A stretch of DNA of 64,000 nucleotides from Archegozetes longisetosus. Lineage: Eukaryota; Arthropoda; Arachnida; Sarcoptiformes; Trhypochthoniidae. Positions 51,343-62,599 of the stretch are shown piece after piece (positions within the stretch are counted from its first letter, which is position 1; each line of letters starts with the position of its first letter). Location: positions 4,855,843-4,919,842 of the forward strand of contig JAEMBT020000003.1 in assembly GCA_018873245.2 (NCBI GenBank), read 5' to 3'. Below the pieces are notes generated by a model that ran no database searches, was not told the DNA's origin, and saw only the letters and a list, made by a program, of their open reading frames with translations. Made by a program: the position numbers and the translations under genes.

Positions 51343-53420
51343 TTATAAAGTTCTATTAATCATCGTGACCATCTTTTGCAGCCTTTCTTCATTGCGTATT
51401 AAGTTAGCTTTGGTGACACTCATTTTTTCCAATTGTTCATTAATATCACCGTCAAGTAGGTTCAGCTCAGCCCTATATGGCTCCAGATCATCATCAATAG
51501 TGGCGCGAGACTTTTCAAGAATCTGCATATTATGCTTATACTCTTCTTGCCACGATTTAAGCTCAGACAACATCGCATCGATGTCTTCTTGGAGATAGTC
51601 TAATACCTTTCCTAAAGGATTAGCGCATTGGCTCAACGATTGGATAGATTGTCGTAATTTCTCAATCTCTCTATTCGCTAGTCTTATCAAATTTTTATCA
51701 CTGGTCGTCACATCTGTTGACTGATTGCCTTCAAGTTCTCTTTTGTGTCAACTAACTGCTTAACTAAACTGCCTTTTGCGTATCATTATTACTATCAAAC
51801 CCTATTTGTTCACTTGCTGCTATGTCTTCATCCGCTGATTTGATGGCATCGGTTACTATAAAATCGTTGTCTTCTTCATCATTAGTTAAGTTTTCAGTTA
51901 TTAAGTTTTCGACCGGTTTAGCGTTTATTAACCGTAATTTCTCCTCGAGTTCTGCTTCAGCGATCTTGTTCTCCTCAATCGTTTTTGACAGGACTCGAGG
52001 TGGAGCTGGACGTGAACTACTGGGACGTGGGACTCTTTCCTGTCGAGTTGGAGGACGCGCTATGACCTCTGGTACTAGTTGGAAAGAGATTGTCAACATT
52101 TAATAGTAATTCATAATTGCTTAAATGATTTATTTGAGACAGAATCATTTGGTCTCTATTTCATTCTGTTTAAAGAATTTAGTTCTTAATGAAATGTCTT
52201 ATAATTTGATTTGGTAAAGCAATTGAAAATAGCGAAGAAGTGCAAATAGCCCTCGGGTTTTATCTAGTTCATAAGCGATGCTATAATTACCTTGAGCTAC
52301 ATTAGTACGTATTGCAGATCTAGCTGCAGTCCTAGGTCTGGGTGTTGTTAGTTCATCGTGTCGTGCATTCTGAACAATAATTTCTTCATTTGTTGCATTC
52401 CCATTAACAATTTCATTGTCTACTTTATCACCATTAGTATCATTATCTTGATTATCACTAGCAGAGGACGGTTTAGACGTGCTTCCGTTCAAAGTACTAG
52501 TATCCAAAGTACTAGTATCCAAAGTACTAGTATCCGACATTTCTTTAGGTGAATTCGGTTTCGCTTTGTCTGTCGGCCGAACAGGTGAAGCCTCACGTTT
52601 TATCATTGATTTTGTATCAGATTTTATTTCTTTCTGGAGAGTTTTTGTTTCTTTCTGGAGAGTTTTTGTTTTTGTAGTTGTATTATTGACTTGCTTTGTA
52701 TTGCCATTAACTGCTGCCTTCTTTTTATTGCTTGCATTACTCACAGCTACACTTTTTTGTTTAGTTGGCTTTTCTCCATTGAGCACTCTTTGAACTGCAT
52801 CGCCAGAATCTTTCTTATCAATTACGGCTTTGGCTATAATTTGTAGCCATTGGTTCGTTTTATCAGCTTCGAGACCAGCTACTATTTTAGAAGGCTTTGC
52901 AGCTATAATATCACCGGCTATGAAACCTATAACATTAACTGAACTTAGTCAAAATATTTTAATAAAATCAGACATAGTTTAATTGGCTATCAATTAAATT
53001 TAATAATTTAAAAAATAAATCTGTAAGTTTGATTAATTAACTAAATTGCTAAGGGTATAAGTTTTATGACTCCTACCAGATGCGTCAATAGCTTTTTGTA
53101 GGTACGCAATTTTCGATTCCTTATCTTTTATATTTTCCGCTACCATCTCATCTTCTGTGTAAAGACCTTTTAAGAAACCATGAGTTTTGATTATCTGAAC
53201 AGAAAAATAAACATAAAATGATCATTTTGGCTTAATTTGATCAGAATTTGCCGATAGAGAAATGATTATTACGCCGAAGACTTACACTAGAAATAAGATC
53301 GTGAAGGAATCTAAACGGCGGTCTCTTCAGTAATTTGTCAGTTATTACAGGCTTTTTGACAATTTTGCTCAATAAATCTTGACTCGTTTTAATTATTTTT
53401 GGATCCACTTCTGAAGACAT
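51343..53420 (-). CDS. TRAF3IP1: Intraflagellar transport protein IFT54 (TRAF3IP1), with two apparent frameshifts
   Basis: IFT-B component that links cargo and motors to microtubules in cilia. The exons are 53286-53420, 53077-53194, 52291-52917 and 51343-52074. The N-terminal tubulin-binding CH-like domain (TDKLLKRPPFRFLHDLISS, HGFLKGLYTEDEM, AKPSKIVAGLEADKTN) is followed by a disordered Lys/Ser/Thr-rich middle. Next come the conserved RPSSSRPAPPRV motif and the C-terminal coiled coil (EIEKLRQSIQSL, PLGKVLDYLQEDID, NEERLQKMVTMIN). Within the last exon the frame breaks twice, at four-base T runs (plus strand) 51774-51777 and 51741-51744. Adding one base at each restores a reading that matches the family (GSLVKQLVDTK then RELEG), for about 537 aa. 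The middle contains a 15 bp DNA tandem at 52488-52535 encoding STLDT repeats. Confidence 0.92.
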
Positions 53421-54634
53421 CGCAAAATAATTTAATGAATTGATGAATGAAATCAAAATTTCAAGTGTTAATGTATTAAAAGTTGCTTTTCTGTTGCCTA
53501 GCAGTATAGTTATTGTGTTTGCTTCCAAGAGCTTACAAATCAATATCGTATTAATTTTCCAATTCATCGCATAGTATGGAAGGCATTCGGTTTTGTTTTT
53601 GTAATAATCAAACAAAACTTAAAAAAATGACTCTATATTTAAGATGATTCTATGACTTATTGGAAGTTTTTTATTTTTTTAATATCTTTACTAAACCTGA
53701 CTGAGTTGACTAAATTGCGGTAATAAGATCGATGCGAAAATAATGACGTAATAAGCTAATTTTATGTTTCAAATATTTTTCACGTAGTACTCATTTTGTC
53801 AAACTTGTCTTTACATTTAACTATATAACTAATTAAATGCAAATTTAAAATATTAGGGATCAACTCAAATCTCAATTAATAGATTTTTAATCAATTTTTT
53901 AATGTTTACTAGAAATTTGATTGAATAATCAATAGTTGTTTTGATCGCAAGCCAGATATGATGTGAGATAAGCATAATATAAATGTATTTTAATTATCAA
54001 ACCATTAATTGATTCAATTTTTTGAATTTTTCTGTATTAATTAATATTAACATTTGTATAAGAGTAGATAAATGAGTCAATCAGTTCGAAATCAATTTAA
54101 TCTTAAATGTAGATTATGTCTGCTTAATTATAAGTTTTGGTAATTTTTAATTTATTCCGATCGTTAGTAAAATTGAATTATTTGATTAATAATACATTTA
54201 TACCTTGTTTGACTCTTGGAGGCTATTAAAGTCAATTAAAGATCAAATTGAATAGAGTTTATTTAACGTGTTTGAGGAAATACTGATATTTGTGTAATAA
54301 TTAAACTCATAATCTTTGAATATAGATTAATAAAAAAAAGTTTGATAATAAAGTTGAATAAGTTTTGATAAACGTCATGCATAGCGTGAAGTTGTCAAAC
54401 TTTTCAGCTAATTTCTTAATGGAACTTAAGTTTAAGACATACACATATGCAATTTTGCCATCTATTGAACAAACACTTTATAACTATTGCTATTATTGTT
54501 TGGTTACATATGAAACTCAATACTAGATCCATAAATGGGTATCAAACTTATTCTCAACATAAGTCACACGTTGTTTATATTTTGATTTTATGAACTTTTG
54601 CGTGATTATTAATTAAAGTGATTGTTTAACAAAA
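53421..54634. promoter_or_regulatory. Divergent intergenic region, IFT54 / UNC45
   Basis: A 1.2 kb AT-rich spacer between start codons that point away from each other, so it must carry both promoters. No specific motif (for example an X-box for ciliary genes) was recognised by eye. Confidence 0.4.
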
Positions 54635-57469
54635 ATGCCAGAAATCAGAGAGATATTTGATGACGAACTGCTCATAAGTAATCATAAAGAAGAGGGAAAT
54701 AAATTGTTTAAAAGTGGAGATCATTCTAATGCTATCAGACAATACTTAAAAGCATTAGATTTGATCAACAACAGCAACAACAACGACAGCAATAAGAAAG
54801 ACCGTCAAACCGATCGACTCAATCTTTACAAAAACCTCTCAGCTGCTTATCTCAAACTCGAAGACTACGACAATGCTATCACTTATGCCACTAAAGCGTT
54901 GGAGTTGAGTCCGAGTGACGTGAAGGCTCTCTTCAGGAGGTGTCAGGCATTGGATGCAAAACAATGCTTTGCAGAAGCGTTTAAAGACGCACTTTCGATA
55001 CAACACATCGAACCAAACAACACTGCAATTCAACCAATCCTTAGAAAACTTAGTATTAAAGTACAAGACATTGCAAAAGAAAACTCAAGTACTTCCAAGA
55101 GATTGACTCAAATGTTGGAATATTTGTCGAAAGAAGATCTCGAATACGAGAAACGCTTACAATCTGCCAATAATTTATTAGTTTTAGTTCGAGAAAAAGC
55201 AGCCAAGAGTTTGCTCATTGAATCGAATGGCTTGAAAACTTTGTTAAATGTATTAAAGTCTAAATGTCAGAGTCAGATCAAGTTAGCCTCAATCAGAACT
55301 TTAAAAGAATTGGTTAATGATTCCACTGAAATTACTTTAAATATTTTGAATACTATTGAAATGAAGTTTTTGATTCAATTGATGAGTGAGTCTTCCGACG
55401 AAGAATTTGTAACAGCCGTTCAGTTTACTATTCAAACAATCATTGAATCGCTGAGTGGCTTTAGAGCCAGAGAAGACAAAAAGCCGGATCAAGAATTGAT
55501 GAAACGCTACGAAAAAGAAATCGATTCAATTATGTCTTTACTCGTAAAGAGCTCGACAATTAGAATGATGACAGGATTGGGTAGAGATGCCTTATTAGAG
55601 CTGATTATAACAAACGTAGAATACACTGCTTTGAATTGGGGCTTAAAGCTGGTAGATATGGACGGACTATGGAATTTATTGGAGGTCGCGAGTGAACTCG
55701 AGGAAATCAAATATGAGAGTGGAATGAATATAACTTCAAACACGCGAACACATATTGCTCTGCTCTTGGATCGCGTCTACATGTGTATGGATCACGACGC
55801 AGCACGTGAAAAATATCGTGATCAGGTTATGGCATTCATCAACAGCAAACTTAAAGGTGCAGATATTGAGGACAAAGTTCGTGCCACCGCTGCCATCACT
55901 GCTTTATTGCAGGGACCGCTTGATGTTGGTAACCATTGCTTGGGACAAGCAGGAGTCATTGAAATGATGTTAGTTATGGCTGGTTCTGAAGATGCTGTTC
56001 AACAATGTGTGGCCGCAGAGGCTATAATAGCAGCTGCTTCTAAGAAAGACAAGTGCACCAGTTTGGCATCAATGGGTGCAGGAATACTGAAAAATTTGTA
56101 CAAGTCGGCCAATGATCGCATCAAAGTTCGCGCATTAGTAGGTCTTTGCAAATTGGGCTCTGTTGGAGGCACTGATGCTTCCATACGTACATTTTCTGAT
56201 GGATCTACTTCTAAACTTTCAAGTGCTTGTCGACAATTCTTAGTCAACCCATCGCAAGATAAGGACATAAAGAAATGGTCGGCTGAAGGCTTAGCCTATT
56301 TAAGTCTTGACGCAGATATCAAAGAAGAGTTGATAGCAGACAAAAACGCAATTAAAGCATTGGTCGAGTTGGCGCAAACCGGTGATCTTTCCGTTCTTTT
56401 TGGTGTTGTGACCACTTTCGTAAACCTAACCAATAGCTACGAAAAACAGGAAGTTATTCCAGAGCTGGTAGAATTGGCAAAATTTTCTAAACAACACGTG
56501 CCTGAAGAACATCCAAAAGATACCAGAGAGTATATCGACAAGAGATGTAAATTGGTGTGTGAAATGCAAGTCGTTACAGCATTAGTTGCTTTGTGTAAGT
56601 CGCAGAGTAAGACAAGTCGTGAAATGATTTCAAGAGTTTTTAACGCGATTTGTGAATATCAAGAACTACGCGGCATTGTTGTGCAACAGGGAGGGGCGAA
56701 AGTACTGATTAAGTTGGCCCTCGAGAACAATACTGATAATGGAAAGAGGATCGCGAGTCAAGCCTTGGCTCGAATTGGTATAACCATTAACCCTGAAGTG
56801 GCATTTCCGGGTCAGCGCTGTGTTGAAGTAGTTCGACCTCTAATTGCTTTATTACATCCAGATTGTAGTGGTTTACAGAATTTCGAGGCTCTAATGGCCT
56901 TAACTAATTTAGGCCAAGTCAGTCCTAGTGTTAGAACCAGAATGATCAAAGATGGAGGATTTTCACGAATAGAGAACTACATGTTTGAAGACCACGAAAT
57001 GATCAAACGGGCTGCCACTCAATGTATGGTTAATTTAATGCTCAGTGAAGACGTTGTTCGCATTTATGAAGAAAAAAATGATCGCGTCAAGTATTTAGTT
57101 ATTTTATCAGAAGATGATGATCTGGAGACAGCCAAAGCAGCGTCGGGTGCCTTAGCTATGCTCACGTCTGTCAGCAAAAGGTCTTGTGAAAAAGTATTTG
57201 AATCCAAGCATTGGCACGAGTGCCTCATTCAACTGGTCTCCAGTAAAGACCCTGACTTACAGCACAGAGGAGTTTGTATTGTATATAATCTTATCGATGC
57301 TGGCGATGAAATCGCAGAAAAGATTATCGAAACCAATATCTTAGAAATATTGATGGCTATTACTCGCCCAGAAGTCGATGATATCAGTGATAAGATTAAA
57401 GATATTGCAAAGAAGGCATTACAAAGAGCTGAAGAACAAAAACTAATAAAAAATGTTGAAAACTTATAA
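54635..57469 (+). CDS. UNC45: UNC45 myosin chaperone, intronless
   Basis: Co-chaperone that folds the myosin motor domain together with HSP90, acting in the cytosol and muscle. It is one open frame of 944 aa, the normal family length. The N-terminal TPR domain (about residues 12-125) has typical helices: HKEEGNKLFKSGDHSNAIRQ, YKNLSAAYLKLEDYDNAI and ALELSPSDVKALFRRCQALD. The remainder is armadillo-like. The central region includes EKAAKSLLIESNGLKTLL. The UCS domain (about 500-930) contains WSAEGLAYLSLDADIKE, LVELAQTGDLSVLFGVV and NFEALMALTNLGQ. The ATG at 54635 is the first in frame and sits directly before the TPR. The lack of any intron in so long a gene is notable. AATAAA about 95 bp after the stop is a likely poly(A) signal. 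Confidence 0.97.
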   Translation: MPEIREIFDDELLISNHKEEGNKLFKSGDHSNAIRQYLKALDLINNSNNNDSNKKDRQTDRLNLYKNLSAAYLKLEDYDNAITYATKALELSPSDVKALFRRCQALDAKQCFAEAFKDALSIQHIEPNNTAIQPILRKLSIKVQDIAKENSSTSKRLTQMLEYLSKEDLEYEKRLQSANNLLVLVREKAAKSLLIESNGLKTLLNVLKSKCQSQIKLASIRTLKELVNDSTEITLNILNTIEMKFLIQLMSESSDEEFVTAVQFTIQTIIESLSGFRAREDKKPDQELMKRYEKEIDSIMSLLVKSSTIRMMTGLGRDALLELIITNVEYTALNWGLKLVDMDGLWNLLEVASELEEIKYESGMNITSNTRTHIALLLDRVYMCMDHDAAREKYRDQVMAFINSKLKGADIEDKVRATAAITALLQGPLDVGNHCLGQAGVIEMMLVMAGSEDAVQQCVAAEAIIAAASKKDKCTSLASMGAGILKNLYKSANDRIKVRALVGLCKLGSVGGTDASIRTFSDGSTSKLSSACRQFLVNPSQDKDIKKWSAEGLAYLSLDADIKEELIADKNAIKALVELAQTGDLSVLFGVVTTFVNLTNSYEKQEVIPELVELAKFSKQHVPEEHPKDTREYIDKRCKLVCEMQVVTALVALCKSQSKTSREMISRVFNAICEYQELRGIVVQQGGAKVLIKLALENNTDNGKRIASQALARIGITINPEVAFPGQRCVEVVRPLIALLHPDCSGLQNFEALMALTNLGQVSPSVRTRMIKDGGFSRIENYMFEDHEMIKRAATQCMVNLMLSEDVVRIYEEKNDRVKYLVILSEDDDLETAKAASGALAMLTSVSKRSCEKVFESKHWHECLIQLVSSKDPDLQHRGVCIVYNLIDAGDEIAEKIIETNILEILMAITRPEVDDISDKIKDIAKKALQRAEEQKLIKNVENL

Positions 57470-57705
57470 ATTATTCCAAGTATTACAACCGTTGAGCGAT
57501 TTTGGAATTTTAGTCATTAAATTATTGTTTTATTAAGTATCCAAAGTTTTAAGTAATAACCAAATAAATGAGTTGCAAACCTACTTAAATTACAAACATT
57601 AAACGGAAGTGTACGCGCAAGCTGCGCTTATCACTACTCCATATTAAATAATTTAATAAATTAATTTATACCGATAATTCATATTACATTTCATTCGTTC
57701 TAGTT

Positions 57706-59552
57706 ATGAGTTCTGTAACTCTTCTACTCTTGTCTTTATCTCAGTTATTTACGAACCCGAATGGTAAATATAGAGTTCAAATCGATATTTTCTATATTTA
57801 AATTCCATGATTTAATGATGAAACAGAAACAGTCTATACTTTCGGTAAATCGGACAAAACCCTGGAAATTCAATTGGTAGACAAAGAAGCATCATTCTAT
57901 CTACAATCCCCTAACTATCCTAACGGTTACGGCACTAATGCAGACTATAATATTCATTTCAAAGTAATCAACTAAAAGAATGTTGAAAAGAAAATAATTA
58001 TATTTAATATGAACTTTAATCATAAACAGTTGCCACCATCTGATGACGCGACCACTCGTTATACATTATATTTAAGTTGTTTGGACGGCTTTCGAATGCA
58101 GAGCAGGCCCGAACAAAGTGGAATGTTGAGCAATTCCGAGTGCAATGACTATTTGCATATCAACGAGTTGACGTATGTTTTCTGAATGTTCAAATTTCTA
58201 GTATTACTTAAATTTTTGTAAGCACTTTTCAACTGATTCATTTTTACAATCATCAAAGCATCCATAAAGTGTGATAAGTTAGTTTTGATATTTTCTATAA
58301 AGTATTCTTTTCTAGACTTATCCTTTCCAATCATTAGTCAATAACTTTTCGACATAGTCTTCAAATTTCGTTTTCTCAACATAGTTCGTCAATCACTTTA
58401 ATGATAGAAATTCTATTATCACCAAAAACTTTTCATTTCAAAAACTTTATTAGTTATGAAGCTCGACAGTTTTAATCCATTTTTATCATAAGAAACATTA
58501 TTAATGTCTATTGTGTAGCGCTTGTGGGAACGACTTGAGCCCCGAGAATTTAAACCATATAATTAATGGACCAATTAAACAAAATGGTGTTGTATTTCGG
58601 TTTGGAAGCGATGGATTCAGCTCACCCGATGACTTAGGCTTTAAGTGTCGAGTGATCATTGATCAAAAAAGAAGTATTGAAAAACTATTTTGAAAAACGC
58701 ACTCAACTCATTCTAAATATTTAGGTTGTTCTGAACACATTCAACTCGGATTACCAAACAGTCACACCGAAACCATAACTGGTGTTAAATTGAAACGAAT
58801 CGAAGGAGCGCTAGTCAGTTGCGCTCAAACTATTGAAGTTCCAGAGGGTCACAGTCTTAAAGTAACATTTGTTGAATTCAATCTTCATCCAAATGATGGA
58901 GAATATTGCTTAAGTATAGGAAGCAGTCCGAGTAATACGTAAGTCATCTGATATTTTAATTACTAAACAAACCAACTTGTATCCGATATCTTTCAAAAGC
59001 TACTGTTCTGAGTCTAAAGAAGTTAGAAATCACTGGCCTCTAAAAGAACTTGTTGTCGAACCAACAAATGGAGTTGTTGTCATACATTTAATAACATATG
59101 ATATTATTCTGAGTCGTTCGATAAGTACTGACAAGTTTGCATTTGTTGCTGATGTGACTCTACATAGAGGTCTGTTTCACGAAAAATAAGCTTTTTTAAA
59201 GCCTTGTTTAATGTCAAAATTATATTTGAATGAATAAACGAAAGGTCAAGAACAGGCTGGTTCCGCAAAGCAATTCATTTTTCCAGATCCCGCTCAAAAT
59301 GTTGACTATTCAAAGTCAACTGAAATCCACGACAAGATAGCACCCAAACCCCTCAAACCTAATAGAATCTACAGACAAGCTATGATACCTGTCGAGCCTC
59401 CAGGTCCAGATGACACCTGCGTGTGTTGGGTATGAATAGAAAACAAATGATATTTCATTCTATGAATATTAAAATTTCTGAAAAACTTTTAGGATATTCC
59501 TGCTCAAAACTTATTTTTGTCATTGATGGCAATGGAAAAACGAAGTTTTTAA
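57706..59552 (+). CDS. Secreted two-CUB-domain protein with an in-frame stop
   Basis: The exons are 57706-57763 (signal peptide, SSVTLLLLSLSQLF), 57827-58172, 58519-58673, 58725-58938, 59000-59169, 59245-59429 and 59493-59552. The phases match throughout, giving 395 codons. CUB 1 spans exons 2-3 (FYLQSPNYPNGYGTNADYN, then VVFRFGSDGFSSPDDLGFKC). A second, divergent CUB-like unit spans exons 4-5 (CSEHIQLGLPNS, ISTDKFAFVADVTLHR). The C-terminal part (exons 6-7) is Pro-rich with a CVC motif and unrecognised. Codon 69 (57973-57975) is TAA, in the middle of CUB 1. The rest keeps an intact frame and good splice sites, which argues against an old pseudogene. The role is probably extracellular binding; no catalytic domain is present. 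An exact family is not assigned. Confidence 0.75.
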
Positions 59553-59859
59553 TGAGTGTTATGAAAATATAAATGGAAGTATTCTACAGTGCAGTTTAGA
59601 TGGTTAAGGCCACCCTAACTGTTTTTAATAAATTTCGAACGGCTCAAGTTATGAGCATGACATTTTATATACTTATTAAGCAGATATTAAAATAATTTTA
59701 TCGAAGTTTTGAATCAGATCCGTTTGATTGTTCAGTAGACGCGAGTTCATTAGTAAAAAAATCCTGCATCAATTGGTTAAAACCACTTAGAATAAAACCT
59801 GAAATTCAATGAGCAAACCTAACTTAATTAACGAAATAGGGCTCAAGTAATAGCTAGCA

Positions 59860-60480
59860 CGACATTACAGCGCATAAATTACAGTGCAAACAAACACCGC
59901 GTACTACATTACCGCGCAAATGACAATACCGCGCAAAGAGACTACTGCGCAAATAAGACTACCGCGCAAACGACACTACCGCGTAAACGAGACTACCGCG
60001 TAAACGAGACTATCGCGCAAACGAGACTACCGTGCTAACGACACTACCGTGTAAACGACACTACCGTGCAACAACAAACCGCGCAAACGACAATACCGCG
60101 CAAACAATACTACCGCGCAACAACAAACCGCGCAAACAACAATACCGCGCAAATGATACTACTGCGCAAATAAGACTACCGCGCAAATGAGACTACAGCG
60201 CAAATGAGACTACGGCGTAAACGAGACTATCGCGCAAACGAGACTACCGTGCAAACTCCATTAACAAGTAAAATAGATACCTCGCAAGCTATACTACCGC
60301 GTGGTAGTGACGTTTATCCGGTATTGTCGTTTGCGCGGTAGTCTTATTCGCGCGGTATTATTGTTGCGCAATAGTGTAGTTGCGCGGTAGTGTCGTTTCG
60401 CGGTAGTGTCGTTGCGCGGTAGTGTCGTTTGCGCTGTAGTGTCGCTTGCGCTGTAGTGTCGCTTGCGCGCCAATGTCATG
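59860..60480. repeat. Inverted minisatellite array, CpG-rich 17-bp unit
   Basis: About twenty imperfect copies of a unit like ACTACCGCGCAAACGAG run from 59868 to about 60260. At about 60300 the orientation flips, and about ten copies of the complementary unit (TGTCGTTTGCGCGGTAG) run to 60475. The outer ends CACGACATTACAGCGC and GCGCCAATGTCATG are also inverted copies. The whole can be read as a TIR element with tandem-repeat arms. It is strikingly richer in CG than its surroundings. An ORF on the minus strand here is the translated repeat. Confidence 0.85.
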
Positions 60481-60769
60481 TAATCCAAGTAATAAGTCCT
60501 CACTAGGATCTATCATTCAGATACATTCTCCTGCCAGTGGTGTCTAACATAGGCCTTGGCTGGCCAATCATGTGTTATTTTTCTAGTGTGACTAAGGTGG
60601 CCACAGTTTAATACGCAGAGATGCTTACATATAATTATTAAAACTACGATAAAATATTCAACTCAACTAAAAAATTTTAAATGCACAAGAACCAGTTACA
60701 GCGATTCACACTATTTTCGAAATTAAATTTCGCTAAATCGGGACCCCATCTTGCGAATAAGCCTGGAAA

Positions 60770-61220
60770 TGTAGAGTACGCTCTTAGTTATTCATCACTA
60801 TAGTTTTTCATCAACTATATTCAAACAACCTAAAAATAATACGTCACAACTTAAAAGTCGTATAGTACACCCTAAAACGAAATAAAGCGCGATGGATACG
60901 GATAGTATCTGATGGAGAACTCGTTGCCATGTATTTAGGGAACATTTATAATTACATGACTCTCAGAATTAAATGTTTCAATTAAATAACATGAAAGCGC
61001 GTGCTTTTGTTATTGAATACATTTGTATAAATATATCAATTATCTCTTGGATAGATCCTCACGCATCACTTTACTCTAGTTGCTATCGACGATTATTTTG
61101 TTTTAGATAGTACATAAACTTTCATCATTTAGCTTTAGTTTGGTATATCTTTTATTAAATTTGATTAACAAATAAAGTTATTACAAAACAAATACCGACT
61201 ATTAAAATGAGACACCCTTT
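60770..61220. mobile_element. Rearranged copy of the MITE at 2471-3549
   Basis: The part at 60770-60872 matches the reverse complement of about 3235-3405, with an internal deletion. The part at 61095-61216 matches the right TIR at 3435-3549 in direct orientation, ending ATGAGACACCCT. No left TIR is found, so the copy is incomplete or rearranged. Confidence 0.65.
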
Positions 61221-61403
61221 AAATATTGACTATGAATAACATGACGTATATACAAATATTAGTATTTCAGTACTAATGATTCGAAAAATTAATTGAAGCA
61301 GAAATGAACCTGGAATTAAATTTACTTTGAAGATCTACATTTTATTCTATTTCACCACTGATATTTTCCAATGTTTTACAGAATAGTTGAGAAGGCATAT
61401 ATT

Positions 61404-61881
61404 TGTTATGACGAAAATCGGAAATGATGGAATGTTGACATGAAATATTGAATGCCAGCATTCCACGAATCGGTCGTGGAAAGCCGGAAAAAGTTAAATT
61501 CTTACTTTCAATAACTTATTTTATCGAATGCCAGCACTCAATGGTTTCACTTATTGAGTGCTTAAAGTATATATTACTATATTGCATTGAAAAACTGTCA
61601 TTCAAAGCGGTGTGTTTGTAAATCAAAAAATATTCTTTGTAACTCTTGTTGTCACAATAGCAATGAATGTTTAAACAAATGAAATTATATTAATAAAGAA
61701 TATGATTTAATTTTCAATTTCCATTTCCAACATTCAATAAATGAAGCCAATGAATGCTAGCATTCGATAAAATTAGTTGTTGAAAGTAAGAATTTATAAC
61801 TTTGTCCGACTTTCCACGACTGACCAATGGAATGTCAGCATTCAATATTTAATGTCAACATTCCATCATTTCGTCATAACA
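61404..61881. mobile_element. MITE with about 150-bp TIRs
   Basis: The left arm (61404-61557) and right arm (61733-61881) are near-identical inverted copies, beginning TGTTATGACGAAA and ending TTTCGTCATAACA. TATT occurs on both flanks and may be the target duplication. The interior of about 175 bp is non-coding. Confidence 0.75.
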
Positions 61882-61924
61882 TATTCATAATAAAAATCTT
61901 AATTTGAACCTGCTTATATAAAAT

Positions 61925-62599
61925 AAATGATATAGGAGATGCTATAAGTTTGAATTATAGAATGAGAAAAATCTATATGACTTATAGCCCTTCAAAAAAA
62001 AATTTAGAATTAATCTTTAATTATAACTCGCATTACAAAACATTTCAACACATTCAACGCATTAACACACTTCAGCATGATCTTTCATAAACAAATTGTC
62101 AAAAATAATTGGCATATGAAACTTATGCTATTTATTTTTCCACATTACTAAAAACATAGCTCTTACAGTGAATGAGTGGGATAAGAATAGAACTTAATTA
62201 CAATACATTAGTTAGTTTGTATTACAAAATTGAGAAGCGGAGAAAAGTTTTCCTCACCTTGCAAAAGAAAAATTGCGTATAACGATATAGCATTAATTTC
62301 TAAAGTGCAGCAAAATTGAAAAGATATGATTATTATTCATGATTTTGAAATGAAAAAAATTTATTTTATTTCGTAAACTTGTATGCAACTAATAGAAAGA
62401 AATTGAGGAAATATCTTAACTTATTTATCTCCTTTAAAATTTTTCGTCGACTTGTTTTCATCAACTCGTATCCTCATGAATGTGGGAATAAATGTTATGT
62501 TAATTTTAGTTTGAAGAACATCTTATCAGATTTTAGTCAGAGTTCGGAAATTTGATTTATTCTTAAAACTTTCTGAAGTTTTACTTTAACTAACTCAAA
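61925..62599 (+). promoter_or_regulatory. Upstream region of the second ELOVL gene, duplicated at 840-1515
   Basis: Non-coding DNA directly before the ELOVL start at 62600. It is conserved in an inverted copy at the left end of the window, and it presumably contains the promoter. No particular motif was identified. Confidence 0.55.
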
